Source: Nitrospira sp.
GTDB lineage: Bacteria; Nitrospirota; Nitrospiria; Nitrospirales; Nitrospiraceae
Length of the DNA stretch: 64,000 nucleotides
Direction of reading: 5' to 3'
Assembly: GCA_035968315.1 (NCBI GenBank)
Contig: JAVYIN010000007.1
Span: 466,996-530,995, forward strand
Positions within the stretch are counted from its first letter, which is position 1, and every line of letters starts with the position of its first letter. Under the pieces are notes generated by a model. The model saw only the letters and a list, made by a program, of their open reading frames with translations, made no database searches and had not been told where the DNA came from. Shown here one piece after another: positions 42,406-51,934 of the stretch. A program made the translations under genes and the position numbers.

Positions 42406-43527
42406 TCACGCCTCCTCATGACCGTTCGCGCACGATCCCCATCCCGGGTGCGCGCCCACCATCGGCAGCTCGCGGCCCTGGCCCTGTTTGGGTTGGGGGT
42501 AGTGGAACGTTTTGTGTTCGTAATTTCTGAGCATGGCCCCGTCTTCGTCGAGGTGGACCAGGTAGTCGTCGGGGAGGAGGGGAATTTTTCCGCCTCCGCC
42601 GGGGGCATCGATCACAAAATGCGGGACTGCCATGCCGCTGGTATGGCCTTGAAGGGCCTTGATAATATTCAGCCCGGTCTCGACCGTGGTGCGGAAATGG
42701 TTGGTGCCCTTGGTCAGATCCGCCTGATAGAGGTAGTAGGGTTTCACTCGGGCGAGCAGCAGCTGGTGAACGAGGCGTTTCATGATCTCGGGATCGTCGT
42801 TCACGCCCTTTAAGAGCACGGTTTGCGCGCCGAGCGGCACGCCCGCGTCGGCCAGCATGCCGCAGGCGGCTTTGACCTCGGGCGTCAGTTCGTCCGGGTG
42901 GTTGAAGTGCAGATTCATATAAATGGGATGGTATTTCTTGACCATCTCGCAGAGCTTCGGCGTGATTCGTTGCGGCAACGTGCCGGGCACCCGCGAGCCG
43001 ATCCGAATCAGTTCCAAGTGGGGAATCGTCCGGAGCGCTTTGAGCACCCGTTCGAGCAAGTAGTCGGGGAGCAATAACGGGTCGCCGCCCGACAGGATCA
43101 CATCCCGCACTTCCCGGTGCTCGCGTAAATAGGTAATGGCCCGGTCCAGTTCGCCCTTCTTGAGAAACCCCGGTTTCCCGACGAGCCGTTTGCGGGTGCA
43201 GAAGCGGCAGTAGATGGGGCATTGGTTGGTGACCATTAAGAGCGCGCGATCGGGATAGCGATGCACTAGATGGGGCACCGGGCTCATGAGATCTTCTTCG
43301 AGGGGGTCGTCCTCCGCATCGATATCGGCCAGCTCCGCCATTTCCGGGACGACTTGTTTCCAGATCGCGTCGCCTTTTTCTTTGATCGTGCCGAGCACGG
43401 TCGGGGTGATCCGCATCGGATAGGGACCGACGATCGCTTCGATGTCTTTCTCGTCCAGGCCAAACCGTTCGGCCAGGTCTTTCGGCTTGACGATGCTCTC
43501 GGCGAGGATGCGTCTCCATTCTTCCAC
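42406..43527 (-). CDS. kamA: lysine 2,3-aminomutase (KamA/EpmB family radical SAM enzyme)
   Basis: 373 residues. The radical-SAM triad is Cys103, Cys107, Cys110 (CPIYCRFC), and the PLP lysine is Lys314 in APGGGGKIPLL. The enzyme family moves the alpha-amino group of lysine to the beta position, giving beta-lysine for osmoprotection or, in EpmB, for EF-P modification; no EF-P or EpmA gene adjoins. The start is uncertain: AAAAGGAGG stands 11 bases before the GTG at 43527, while an ATG at 43563 lacks a ribosome site. It is the first gene of a run continuing with dcd (7-base gap). Confidence 0.92.
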   Translation of the reverse strand: MEEWRRILAESIVKPKDLAERFGLDEKDIEAIVGPYPMRITPTVLGTIKEKGDAIWKQVVPEMAELADIDAEDDPLEEDLMSPVPHLVHRYPDRALLMVTNQCPIYCRFCTRKRLVGKPGFLKKGELDRAITYLREHREVRDVILSGGDPLLLPDYLLERVLKALRTIPHLELIRIGSRVPGTLPQRITPKLCEMVKKYHPIYMNLHFNHPDELTPEVKAACGMLADAGVPLGAQTVLLKGVNDDPEIMKRLVHQLLLARVKPYYLYQADLTKGTNHFRTTVETGLNIIKALQGHTSGMAVPHFVIDAPGGGGKIPLLPDDYLVHLDEDGAMLRNYEHKTFHYPQPKQGQGRELPMVGAHPGWGSCANGHEEA

Positions 43528-43617
43528 GGGTCTCACGGCCTCCTTTTCAAGAGATGAACCCATCCGCGGCAGGGCTGAGTTGACCCTGGCGTCGATTGTT
43601 CGGGAGCGTGGGCGCTC

Positions 43618-43863
43618 CTATGGAGAGGTCTTGGCATAGTGTGTATCGAGGTGGGACAGAATATCGTGTGTTTCGGTCAGGACCGTCTCGCCGTCTGTCA
43701 GGACCGGCACGAAGTATTGTCCGGACACGGCATAGACCTGCTTCCGCATCGGCCTGGCATCCGGCACGATCACCTCGTCATAGGCAACACCCAGTTCCGC
43801 GAGTTTATCGCGGACGACTTCGCAGTCCGGACACCAATCGACGTGATACAGCGTCAGAGCCAT
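43618..43863 (-). CDS. glutaredoxin-like protein (CPDC)
   Basis: 81 residues, thioredoxin fold: LTLYHVDWCPDCEVVRDKL with a CPDC active site at Cys11/Cys14, cis-Pro in YFVPVLTDG and a TETHDIL end. It resembles NrdH/GST-N-type small glutaredoxins. It would act as a general dithiol reductase. AAGGCC lies before the ATG. It sits alone between kamA and the ATP-grasp-like gene. Confidence 0.88.
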   Translation of the reverse strand: MALTLYHVDWCPDCEVVRDKLAELGVAYDEVIVPDARPMRKQVYAVSGQYFVPVLTDGETVLTETHDILSHLDTHYAKTSP

Positions 43864-43973
43864 AATGGCCTTAGGCTACCATGGACATCCCTGAAAGTGG
43901 AATGAGGGAGTTGGGGGATCGTGCACATATTCCTGATCGCCTCAGGCGGGCTCCGGCCGGCGCTCTTTCCGGT

Positions 43974-45461
43974 TTATTGCGGCGGCACGGCGCAGGGGAC
44001 CATGATGGCGTCTTTCATGCCGTGGATGATTTTCTTTTCAGCCGAACAGATCGTCGCGAGGATGCCTGCGAGTTCCGCCTTGCCGCCGGCGACGAAATAG
44101 TAAGGCGAGAGGCGGGCGCGTCCATTCATGCGCTGCATCGTCTGGGATGCCGCGTCCCAGTAGTCCAGTTCGAACAGGCGTCCTTTGTGGAATTCTTGCA
44201 GGATATAGGGCGTGGTTGGGAATGACGACAGCGCCTGGTCGATGGCGGCGGCCCATTCAGCCTGCGGGAGATCGTGCCCCACGGAGACTCCCCGGCTGCC
44301 CCAGGCGAGTTCCGAAAAACCGGAGGGCTTGATGACGTAATGCCGTTCCTTCTGCGTGGCGGCCGCGAGATCACGCCAATTGGTGACGGCTCGGCCTCCC
44401 ATCTGAAGGCCGGGAATCGTCGCGGCCGGAGGGATAGGCGCCGGGTCGAGCAGCCAGGTGCGCGGCATGATCGCCGTCAGGTCGAGGAACGTGGCGGCGC
44501 CTAATTCTTTTTCCCAGAACGGCCGCAAGACCGGATGGTGCAGCAAGGCAAAGGCGGACTTCTCCTCCAGTGCCGGTTTATAGGGGGGGGTGACGGACAC
44601 CCAATCCTTTTTGGCGGCATACTGAATCAATTCGGCTTTGGGAATGTTCAACAGGTCGAAGAGTTCATAGAAGCGATAGAGCAGGGCAATCGGCTGTTCG
44701 CGGGTGTCGAGCCGGAGCCGCAGCCCTTCTTCGGTGAAACGGACGTCGCGCGGTTCCACGCAGTAGGCTTCCACCTGCCGTTCGCGGAGCCGTGCGGCCA
44801 GCCAGGCCATTTCCGGCCGGTAGTCTTTGGCTTCGTCCGACACGACGATGGCGATACAGCCGGCTCGTGCGCCCTGCACCGCCTGTAACATAGCCGCAAA
44901 CCCGCGCACCATGCCGTCTGGCCCTCCGGCGATCGAGAGGGGGGGCGCGTCGAGCCCGCTATAAATGGAAGAGAGGCAGGCGGTCAGTCCGATCCCGCCG
45001 GGGACCGAGTCCAGTTCGGTGATGACCATGCCATCCTGGGTGGGAATCACATCCGGCCTGATCACGGCGGGCAGATCGTCGCGGAACCGTTTCATCCGGC
45101 TGTAGGCGATCAAGGATTCGGGTTTGCCCTGGTCGAGATAGCGCGCCACCCAGGCTGGTTGCTGGCCCTTCACGCTGTCCTGATAGAGCCGGTTGAGGGC
45201 GCGATAGAACGTCAACAACTGGGGCCCCAAGTTGGTAAAAAAGGCGAGTTGTTCGTGCGAGAGGAAGAGCGGACAGGGACTGACGCGCCAGGTGGTGGTG
45301 GCGTGCAGGCCGGCGGGATGAGTCTCCGGCGCGGCGTCGGCGATTGGCGCATAGAGCCCGGCGGAGATGACCTGTGCGCGAATCTCGGCACAGCGGCGGA
45401 GGGCATGATCAGAAGCAAGGGACGAACAAGGGGATGCGGGATGGGGCTCAGTTTGTGCCAA
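43974..45461 (-). CDS. ATP-grasp-like protein of unknown function
   Basis: 495 residues, cytoplasmic. The C-terminal part has features of an ATP-grasp ligase: HYVIKPSGFSELAWGSRGVSVG (nucleotide-binding strands and Gly-rich loop), ILQEFHKGR and a later RARLSPYYFV. The middle contains VITELDSVPGGIGLT, as seen in circularly arranged ATP-grasp proteins. ATP-grasp enzymes join a carboxylate to an amine or thiol. The start is a TTG at 45461 with AAGGA nine bases upstream; no nearby ATG exists. It is divergent from a YkgJ-DUF2156 fusion, 165 bases away. Substrate unknown. Confidence 0.7.
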   Translation of the reverse strand: MAQTEPHPASPCSSLASDHALRRCAEIRAQVISAGLYAPIADAAPETHPAGLHATTTWRVSPCPLFLSHEQLAFFTNLGPQLLTFYRALNRLYQDSVKGQQPAWVARYLDQGKPESLIAYSRMKRFRDDLPAVIRPDVIPTQDGMVITELDSVPGGIGLTACLSSIYSGLDAPPLSIAGGPDGMVRGFAAMLQAVQGARAGCIAIVVSDEAKDYRPEMAWLAARLRERQVEAYCVEPRDVRFTEEGLRLRLDTREQPIALLYRFYELFDLLNIPKAELIQYAAKKDWVSVTPPYKPALEEKSAFALLHHPVLRPFWEKELGAATFLDLTAIMPRTWLLDPAPIPPAATIPGLQMGGRAVTNWRDLAAATQKERHYVIKPSGFSELAWGSRGVSVGHDLPQAEWAAAIDQALSSFPTTPYILQEFHKGRLFELDYWDAASQTMQRMNGRARLSPYYFVAGGKAELAGILATICSAEKKIIHGMKDAIMVPCAVPPQ

Positions 45462-45481
45462 TGGGAGAATCCTTAGTGGGG

Positions 45482-45513
45482 CAATCGTCCAAACGATTGA
45501 GCGTCAGTTGACG
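45482..45513. promoter_or_regulatory. two adjacent perfect inverted repeats in a divergent promoter region
   Basis: CAATCGT-CCAA-ACGATTG (45482-45499) and CGTCA-GT-TGACG (45502-45513) lie two bases apart, just upstream of the ATP-grasp-like gene and inside the gap it shares with the YkgJ-DUF2156 gene. Either could be an operator. Confidence 0.4.
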
Positions 45514-45626
45514 GATGCTACCACGGGGGCGAGGGCCGGACAAGTAGTGGATCTGGCTCTTCAGGCCTGGCGGCGAAGCAAAGGATGCTTGCTCGATCAG
45601 GCGGCCCATCGTATGATGGGAACCTA

Positions 45627-47123
45627 ATGACGCCTGTCCAGATGGAGTGCCACTCCCAGGTGACGCTGTTGCCGCTTCTGCCGCAGATGGTTCCCGGTGC
45701 GGTCTGTGCGCAATGTGATGTCTGTTGCCGTTTTCCTGAGTCCGACAGCTTTCTCCGCCCCTATTTTACCCGTGACGAAATACGCGCGGCGGTTTCCCTC
45801 GGCCTATCCCCCGCCTTGTTCGACGATCCTGCCGGATCGCAGATTGCGCTGGTAAAGGATCCCGCCGGAGAGGGCTATCACTGCCCGGCCTTCGATGCCG
45901 GCCGCGCTCAATGCGGGATCTATCAACAGCGGCCGTTGGATTGCCAGCTGTATCCGCTGGCGCTCATGTGGAGCGAGGCCGGGGATCAGATTCTTTTAGG
46001 CTGGGATACGAAATGCCCGTTTATGCGGGAGGCTGTTCCGAACGAGATTCGTCTGCACGGGGAACGGGTTCAGCAACTTCTTGGGCAGGAACCTGCGCTT
46101 CGGGTTCTCGAGGCCCATCCCCGCCTGATCGGCCGGTATCAGGATGATGTGGTGGTTCTGGCCCCGTTGCCGGATGTCACTCGGCGGGTACGGGCGCAGC
46201 AACCGGACCGGCGGCTGCAGCCTCTGCGTCTTGCCGATGCCTCAACGCTGGCAGCTGCGCTGCACGAGTCCGAAATGCTTGGCCAAGCGGCTCTAGCGGC
46301 CCGGGCCTTTCCCTATCACTATGTCTGGACCACGACGCTGCCCTATTGGTGGATGGAGCAGAAGGGGGTATTCTGGCTGTTTGCCCAGTCTCCGGATGGG
46401 TGGTTTATGCCGCTGCCTCCCTTCGGGCCAGGCTCATTCGAGGGGGCCGTTCGCGAGGGGTTGGCGTTGCTGCGGGAGTGGAATGGCGCATCCCCCGTCA
46501 GCCGGATCGAGAATTTGACGGACGGCCAAAAGAACGGACTCGATGCGCGCGCCTACCGCTTTTCGAGCAAGAGCCCCGATTATCTGTATCGCGCGGAGGC
46601 CTTGGCGAACTTGGCCGGAGACCGGTACAAATCCCAGCGCGCCCTCTGTAATCGCGTGGAGCGTGAGCAGCCGGTGACGTTCGAATCCTATCGCCCCGGC
46701 GACCATCAGGAGGGCTGCCGGTCGTTGTACCGGCAGTGGGTGGCGCAAAAACAAGCGGGCCGGCTCGACCAGATGGGGCAGTGGCTCCTGGAGGATGCCG
46801 AAGCGGCGCATGAGATCGCCTGGGCGCTGGGCGAACGGATCGGCTTGGCGGGAACCGTCGCGCGGGTCGGCGATCAGATTGCGGGGTACACGTTCGGGTA
46901 TTGGCTGACGCCCGCGACGTTTGCCGTGCTGTTCGAGGTGGCGGATCGTTCGGTGCCGGGGCTCGCGCAGGCGCTGTTTCGGCAGACCTGCCGGACCGCG
47001 TTGCGCAACGGCGCCACATGGATCAATGCGATGGACGATGCCGGCTTGCCCGGCTTGCAGGCGGCCAAGATGGCCTACCATCCGGCCGCGATGGTGAATA
47101 GTTGGATTGCGATGGCACGCTGA
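45627..47123 (+). CDS. YkgJ-type Cys cluster fused to DUF2156 (GNAT-fold) domain
   Basis: 498 residues. The first 130 carry the zinc/iron-binding YkgJ-like pattern: CAQCDVCC, then CPAF, CGIY, RPLDCQLYP and KCPF. From about 180 on, the sequence looks like DUF2156, the acyltransferase fold of lysyl-phosphatidylglycerol synthases (ALANLAGDRYKSQRALCNR, AGYTFGYW, NAMDDAGLPGLQAAK). No flippase helices are present. DUF2156 proteins transfer aminoacyl groups from tRNA or act on related substrates. The ATG at 45627 is preferred. The hybrid kinase gene follows after one base. Confidence 0.78.
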   Translation: MTPVQMECHSQVTLLPLLPQMVPGAVCAQCDVCCRFPESDSFLRPYFTRDEIRAAVSLGLSPALFDDPAGSQIALVKDPAGEGYHCPAFDAGRAQCGIYQQRPLDCQLYPLALMWSEAGDQILLGWDTKCPFMREAVPNEIRLHGERVQQLLGQEPALRVLEAHPRLIGRYQDDVVVLAPLPDVTRRVRAQQPDRRLQPLRLADASTLAAALHESEMLGQAALAARAFPYHYVWTTTLPYWWMEQKGVFWLFAQSPDGWFMPLPPFGPGSFEGAVREGLALLREWNGASPVSRIENLTDGQKNGLDARAYRFSSKSPDYLYRAEALANLAGDRYKSQRALCNRVEREQPVTFESYRPGDHQEGCRSLYRQWVAQKQAGRLDQMGQWLLEDAEAAHEIAWALGERIGLAGTVARVGDQIAGYTFGYWLTPATFAVLFEVADRSVPGLAQALFRQTCRTALRNGATWINAMDDAGLPGLQAAKMAYHPAAMVNSWIAMAR

Positions 47124-47124
47124 T

Positions 47125-50100
47125 ATGACCTTCCCCGTGACGACGCCAGATCTCAATCGTTCCCGCCGGTACGGCTGGCTGCCGTTTCTGATCATCTTCA
47201 TGACGCTGTTTGCCGTGGGGATTGGTGCGATCCTGCTGCAATACGTGGAGCACCGGTTTCTGGGGGCGTCGGGCCATCAACTGACCTTGGCCGCCGCCGA
47301 AGTGACGGACAAGCTTGACCGGCTGCTGTTCGAGCGCTACGGCGATGCGCGCATGATGGCGCGGGCCTTTGCGCTCCGGTCGTCCGATCGGGCCTATCTG
47401 ACCAGCTATCTGAACTGGATGAAGACGGCCTATGCCCCGATGTATGCGTCGCTCGCGGTGACGAATCAACAGGGGGTCGTAATTGCCGCCACGGATTCGG
47501 CGATGGTCGGTCAAGACTATAGTCAGAGCCAATGGTTCCAGGCAGCGCACGGACAGCGGGATGTGGTGGTGGGAGAGGTTGCGAGCCACGAGGGTGAACA
47601 AGGGGGCGCCACGGTGGCGTTTACCGCAGCGATTCTCGATGCCCAAGAGACCTTTCTCGGGGTGGTCACCACGCGGGTGTCCGTGTCGGTTCTGGAGGCC
47701 GTGACCACCAGAACCATTCGGTCGCTTCAGTTGCATGAAGGGTTCGTGGGGTCGATCGAATATCAGATGCTGGATAAAAAGGGCAGTATCTTTATCGATT
47801 CCACCCAGCATTTCGCCACGCCGGTGAATCTGCAGGAGATGGGGCTCCCCTCGGCGGTGCTCAGCCAGCAGGGGGAGCCGGGGTTTGTGGAGGAAGAGCA
47901 TCGGCGGCGGCATGTGCCGGTTGTGACAGGATATGCCGCAACGAAAGGGTATGGGGATTTCCCGGGATTGGGCTGGACGGTCTTGGTTCGCATGGACCGC
48001 GATGCCGTGCTCTCGCCGATCCAGTCGGAGGTCTTCTGGAAAGTGGGCGGCGGGGCGCTAGCGGTCTGGGTTCCGCTGCTGGTGCTGCTCTTATGGTCTA
48101 CCGGGCGGTTGCGGGCGGAATATCGCCAGGCTCAGCAGGAAAGCGCCTGGGCGCGCGCCGCGGAAGCGGCGCTGCTGCAAAGCCAGGAACGGAACCGCGC
48201 CATCGTGGATACGGCGCTGGACGGTGTGATTACCATCGATGCGGCCGGGGTGATCACGGACTGGAATGCCCAGGCGACCGCCATCTTCGGGTGGTCCCGT
48301 GAAGAAGTGCTGGGCCAGTTGCTGGCGGAGACTGTGATTCCGGAGCGGGACCGGGAGGCCCATAACCAGGGTCTGCGTGAATTTCTCAAGAGCGGGACCG
48401 GGCCTATTCTCAACCGGCGGATTGAAGTCACGGCGCGGCATCGCGAGGGGCGGGAGTTCCCGGTCGAATTGTCGGTCTCCCCCGCCCGCATCGGCGAGGC
48501 CTATATTTTCAGCGCCTTCATCCGCGATATCACCGATCGGCGGAAAGCCGAGCGGCGGCTGGCGTCGCAATACGCCGTCACCCGCGTGCTGTCCGAATCG
48601 TTGACGTTGGAAGAGGCGGTGCCGAGAATCATCCAGGCGGTCGGCGAGAGTCTGGAATGGGACTACGGGGTGTTTTGGCGGTTCGATAAACAAGCGGGGG
48701 TGTTGCGGTGTTTGAATCAATGGCACACCCCGACCTTCAAGGGCGACGAGTTTGAGGCGGCCGGGTGGCAGCAGTCGTTTCATTCCGGCGAGGGGCTGCC
48801 GGGGCGGGTATGGGCCAGCGGGGAGCCCTATTGGGTGGCAGATGTGACGGTCGATCCCCGCTTTGTGCGGTCGAGCATCGCGGCGCAAGTGGGGTTGCAC
48901 GGCGGGTTCGGGTTGCCGATTAGGATCGGTGAGGAGGTTGAAGGCGTGATCGAATTCTTCAGCCGGTATGTGCGCGAGCCGGATGAAGAATTGCTCAAGA
49001 TGGTCACGGACATCGGCTTGAAGATCGGACAGTTCGGCGAGCGGACCAAAGCCGTGAAGGCGCTGCATCAGACGGAGGCGCAGCTCCGGCAATCTCAGAA
49101 GATGGAGGCGGTTGGGCGGCTGGCCGGCGGGGTCGCGCATGACTTCAACAATCTGCTGACGGTGATTCGGGGGTACAGTGAATTGGTTCTTGGCCGGTTG
49201 CTGCCCGGGGACCCGTCCAAGCGGGAACTGGAAGAAGTGAAGAAGGCGGCGGACCGCGCGGCCGGTTTGACGGGGCAGCTTTTGGCGTTCAGCCGCCGCC
49301 AGTTCGTGGCGACCAAAATCGTAGATGTGAATACGCTGGTGGCGAATATGGACGGCATGCTCCGGCGCCTCCTGGGCGAGGACATCATCGAGCTCTGTTC
49401 CGACCTCGATCCGGATCTGGGGGCGATCAAGGCCGATCCCGGGCAGATTGAGCAGATCATTATGAATCTGGCGGTTAATGCCCGAGATGCGATGCCGACC
49501 GGGGGGCGCTTGACGGTGGAGACGCGCAACGTCTCGATCCGGAAGAAGACCTTGCGCGACATGCTGGTTCTGGAGAAGGGGGACTATGTGCTGCTGGCCG
49601 TGAAAGATACGGGCCATGGCATGGATGAGGAGACGCAGTCGCACATTTTCGAGCCCTTCTTTACGACCAAGGACAAGGGCAAGGGCACCGGGTTGGGGCT
49701 GTCCACGGTCTATGGCATTGTGAAGCAGAGTGGCGGCGTGATCGGCGTGGAAACCAAGGTGGGGAGCGGCACCACCTTTAAAATTTATTTTCCGCGTGTG
49801 GACGGGGTGGCGGAAAGCGGAGTCGTGGACGCTCCCAGCGGAGAGAACGTGCAGGGGCGTGAAACGATTCTGCTGGTGGAGGATGAGCCGGCGGTCAGAG
49901 GGCTGGTCCATGAAACGTTGCGCTTGCAGGGATATACGGTGCTGGAGGCGCGCCACGGCATTGAGGCCTTGTTGGCCGGCACGAAGCATCTCGGGACGAT
50001 TCACTTGCTGCTCACGGACGTGGTGATGCCGCAGATGAGCGGCCCCGAAGTGGCGGAGAAACTGTTGATGGTGCGCCCCGACATGAAGGTGCTTTATATG

Positions 50101-50244
50101 TCCGGTTATCCCGACCATCCGGTGTTCTCGCAGGGCGGGATCAAGCGGGACACGGCCTTTTTGCAGAAGCCCTTCACGCCCACCGCGCTGGCCGAGAAGG
50201 TCCGCGAAGTGCTGGACGGATCAAAAGTGGTGAAGCCTGTCTGA
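47125..50244 (+). CDS. hybrid sensor histidine kinase (Cache-PAS-GAF-HisKA-HATPase-receiver)
   Basis: 1039 residues. Helix 1 at about 19-40, a periplasmic Cache-type sensor to about 305, helix 2 at about 312-330, a PAS domain (about 355-475), a GAF domain (about 495-645), HisKA with His672 in GGVAHDFNNLL, the ATPase domain (DTGHGMD, GTGLGLST) and a receiver with Asp965 in LLTDVVMPQMSG. The internal receiver suggests phosphorelay. It starts one base after the YkgJ-DUF2156 stop (TGA-T-ATG), so translation is coupled; the link between them is unknown. Confidence 0.93.
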   Translation: MTFPVTTPDLNRSRRYGWLPFLIIFMTLFAVGIGAILLQYVEHRFLGASGHQLTLAAAEVTDKLDRLLFERYGDARMMARAFALRSSDRAYLTSYLNWMKTAYAPMYASLAVTNQQGVVIAATDSAMVGQDYSQSQWFQAAHGQRDVVVGEVASHEGEQGGATVAFTAAILDAQETFLGVVTTRVSVSVLEAVTTRTIRSLQLHEGFVGSIEYQMLDKKGSIFIDSTQHFATPVNLQEMGLPSAVLSQQGEPGFVEEEHRRRHVPVVTGYAATKGYGDFPGLGWTVLVRMDRDAVLSPIQSEVFWKVGGGALAVWVPLLVLLLWSTGRLRAEYRQAQQESAWARAAEAALLQSQERNRAIVDTALDGVITIDAAGVITDWNAQATAIFGWSREEVLGQLLAETVIPERDREAHNQGLREFLKSGTGPILNRRIEVTARHREGREFPVELSVSPARIGEAYIFSAFIRDITDRRKAERRLASQYAVTRVLSESLTLEEAVPRIIQAVGESLEWDYGVFWRFDKQAGVLRCLNQWHTPTFKGDEFEAAGWQQSFHSGEGLPGRVWASGEPYWVADVTVDPRFVRSSIAAQVGLHGGFGLPIRIGEEVEGVIEFFSRYVREPDEELLKMVTDIGLKIGQFGERTKAVKALHQTEAQLRQSQKMEAVGRLAGGVAHDFNNLLTVIRGYSELVLGRLLPGDPSKRELEEVKKAADRAAGLTGQLLAFSRRQFVATKIVDVNTLVANMDGMLRRLLGEDIIELCSDLDPDLGAIKADPGQIEQIIMNLAVNARDAMPTGGRLTVETRNVSIRKKTLRDMLVLEKGDYVLLAVKDTGHGMDEETQSHIFEPFFTTKDKGKGTGLGLSTVYGIVKQSGGVIGVETKVGSGTTFKIYFPRVDGVAESGVVDAPSGENVQGRETILLVEDEPAVRGLVHETLRLQGYTVLEARHGIEALLAGTKHLGTIHLLLTDVVMPQMSGPEVAEKLLMVRPDMKVLYMSGYPDHPVFSQGGIKRDTAFLQKPFTPTALAEKVREVLDGSKVVKPV

Positions 50245-50329
50245 CCCAATCCCTGTCGAATCGCTTGATCTTCCCCCGTTGTTCCGTTTATCGTTTCCGC
50301 CATTCCTCCACGTCTAAGAGAAGGACCAC

Positions 50330-51148
50330 ATGAGCCAGGCAGGACGAGAACTCGATATCCAGTCGTTCCGCATCGAACGGGAACCGTTTTATGCCGAGGT
50401 GCGCGGCGAAGTCGGCCTCTTTACGATTGCCGCCAAGAGCAAGATGCCGGTGATGCTGAAGGGCCCGACCGGCTGCGGCAAGACCCGGTTCGTCCAGCAT
50501 ATGGCCTATACGCTGGGCCGGCCGCTCATTACGGTCGCCTGCCATGAAGACCTGACGGCGTCCGATCTGGTCGGGCGGTATTTGCTCAAGGGACAGGAGA
50601 CCGTCTGGGTGGATGGCCCGCTGACGCTCGGTGTGAAACATGGCGCCATCGTCTATCTGGACGAAGTGGTTGAGGCGCGGAAAGACACCACGGTGATCAT
50701 CCATCCGCTTAGCGACGATCGCCGGGTGCTGCCGATCGAAAAGAAGGGGCAGATCCTCGAGGCCGCCGACGAGTTCATGCTCGTCATTTCCTATAATCCC
50801 GGCTATCAAAGCGTGCTCAAAGACTTGAAGCAAAGCACCAAGCAGCGGTTCATGGCGATCGAGTTCGACTATCCCTCCCCGGCGGTGGAAACCACCGTGG
50901 TGGAACGGGAAGCCGGCGTGAGCCGGGACATCGCCGAGAAGCTCGTCAAGCTGGGCGGCAAAGTCCGCAACCTCAAAAATCACGGGCTGGAAGAAGGCGT
51001 GAGCACCCGGCTGCTGATTTATGCGGGGACTTTGATCAAGCAGGGGGTCGCGCCCGATCAGGCCTGCGATGTGGCGATCGCCCGTCCGATCACCGACGAT
51101 GCGGATATGCAGCGCAGCATGCACGAACTCGTCAAAGCGATATTCTAG
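50330..51148 (+). CDS. cbbQ: CbbQ/NirQ/NorQ-family MoxR-type AAA+ ATPase
   Basis: 272 residues. Walker [10 protein letters not shown] (about 45-53), Walker [11 protein letters not shown], and sensor-1 region [11 protein letters not shown] followed by STKQRF arginine finger. The C-terminal CbbQ_C domain is present. These ATPases work with a VWA partner (CbbO, NorD) to remodel or activate metalloenzymes such as Rubisco or NO reductase. A candidate VWA partner lies 3 kb downstream at 54159. No Rubisco or nor gene is in the window, so the client is unknown. Confidence 0.93.
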   Translation: MSQAGRELDIQSFRIEREPFYAEVRGEVGLFTIAAKSKMPVMLKGPTGCGKTRFVQHMAYTLGRPLITVACHEDLTASDLVGRYLLKGQETVWVDGPLTLGVKHGAIVYLDEVVEARKDTTVIIHPLSDDRRVLPIEKKGQILEAADEFMLVISYNPGYQSVLKDLKQSTKQRFMAIEFDYPSPAVETTVVEREAGVSRDIAEKLVKLGGKVRNLKNHGLEEGVSTRLLIYAGTLIKQGVAPDQACDVAIARPITDDADMQRSMHELVKAIF

Positions 51149-51175
51149 TCCAATCCAACTCGACGCCGTACACGC

Positions 51176-51493
51176 ATGACTCATCCGATCGTGCAGGATA
51201 CTAAGGACGGCGCGATCCTCACGATTCAGGTCCAGCCCAAAGCCTCCAAGTCCGAGTGCGTCGGTCTGCATGGAGACGCGATCAAGATTCGGGTCGCGGC
51301 GCCACCGGTGGACGGGCGGGCGAATGAGGCCCTGCTCGCATTTCTGGCGCAGCGCCTCGACGTGCCGCTCTCAACACTTGCGATTCAGTCAGGGGCCGGG
51401 GGGCGGCACAAGCGGGTGCGGTGCGCAACACTCGCCGCCGCGGACATACTGGCGCGATTAGGGTTGGCCGCAGGGAAAGGACCGGTGGCGTGA
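51176..51493 (+). CDS. DUF167/UPF0235 (YggU) family protein
   Basis: 105 residues. The YggU fold is marked by VQPKASKSECVGLHGDAIKIRVAAPPVDGRAN (core about 18-48) and SGAGGRHKRV. Function of the family is not established. The stop TGA overlaps the ATG of the next gene by one base (TGATG), so the following lipoprotein is translationally coupled. It lies 28 bases behind cbbQ. Confidence 0.9.
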   Translation: MTHPIVQDTKDGAILTIQVQPKASKSECVGLHGDAIKIRVAAPPVDGRANEALLAFLAQRLDVPLSTLAIQSGAGGRHKRVRCATLAAADILARLGLAAGKGPVA

Positions 51494-51927
51494 TGCACGC
51501 ATGGCGGCTGAGTGGTCTTGCGGCAATCCTGTTCGTGATGTCCGCTTGTTCGAGTCCCAGGCCCATCTTGTATCCCAATTCCCATTGGCAATCGGTGGGG
51601 AAAGAGGTGGCCGCGCAGGATATCGACGCCTGCAAACAATTGGCCGAGTCGGCCGGCGCGGAAGAGGGCAGTGGCAAAGCCGGCCGCGTGGCCGGCAGTA
51701 CGGCGGCTGGCGCGGGGATAGGCGCGGCAGCCGGGGCGGTTGGCGGGGCGATCTCAGGCGCCGCCGGGCATGGCTCCGCAATCGGGGCTGCGAGTGGTGC
51801 GGTCTGGGGCTTGTTTACAGGACTTTTCCACGCCGCCTTTGGTCCGTCTCATCCGCCGGAGGCCTATACCAATTTCGTCAATCGCTGTTTGCGTGAGAAG
51901 GGGTATGAGGTGACGGGGTGGCAGTGA
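51493..51927 (+). CDS. glycine-zipper lipoprotein, paralogue 1
   Basis: 144 residues. Lipoprotein signal with lipobox MSAC (Cys19), then a domain starting with PNSHWQSVG and QDIDACKQLAE, a long Gly/Ala glycine-zipper (about 70-112, AGAGIGAAAGAVGGA), and a closing RCLREKGYEVTGWQ. The glycine zipper probably inserts in or spans the outer membrane. A second copy of the same architecture lies at 52135, and the last 38 bases around both stops are identical. Function unknown. Confidence 0.8.
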   Translation: MHAWRLSGLAAILFVMSACSSPRPILYPNSHWQSVGKEVAAQDIDACKQLAESAGAEEGSGKAGRVAGSTAAGAGIGAAAGAVGGAISGAAGHGSAIGAASGAVWGLFTGLFHAAFGPSHPPEAYTNFVNRCLREKGYEVTGWQ

Positions 51928-51932
51928 GGGGG
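51895..51932 (+). repeat. 38-base exact direct repeat, first copy
   Basis: The 38 bases covering the last ten codons, the stop and five bases beyond are identical to 52537-52574 at the end of the second glycine-zipper gene. The remaining coding sequences are only loosely similar. Confidence 0.9.
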
Positions 51933-51934
51933 GG

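Noticed and set aside
48091-50118. 675-codon minus-strand frame under the hybrid kinase
   Set aside because: Mirror frame of a GC-rich gene, no domain, no start context.
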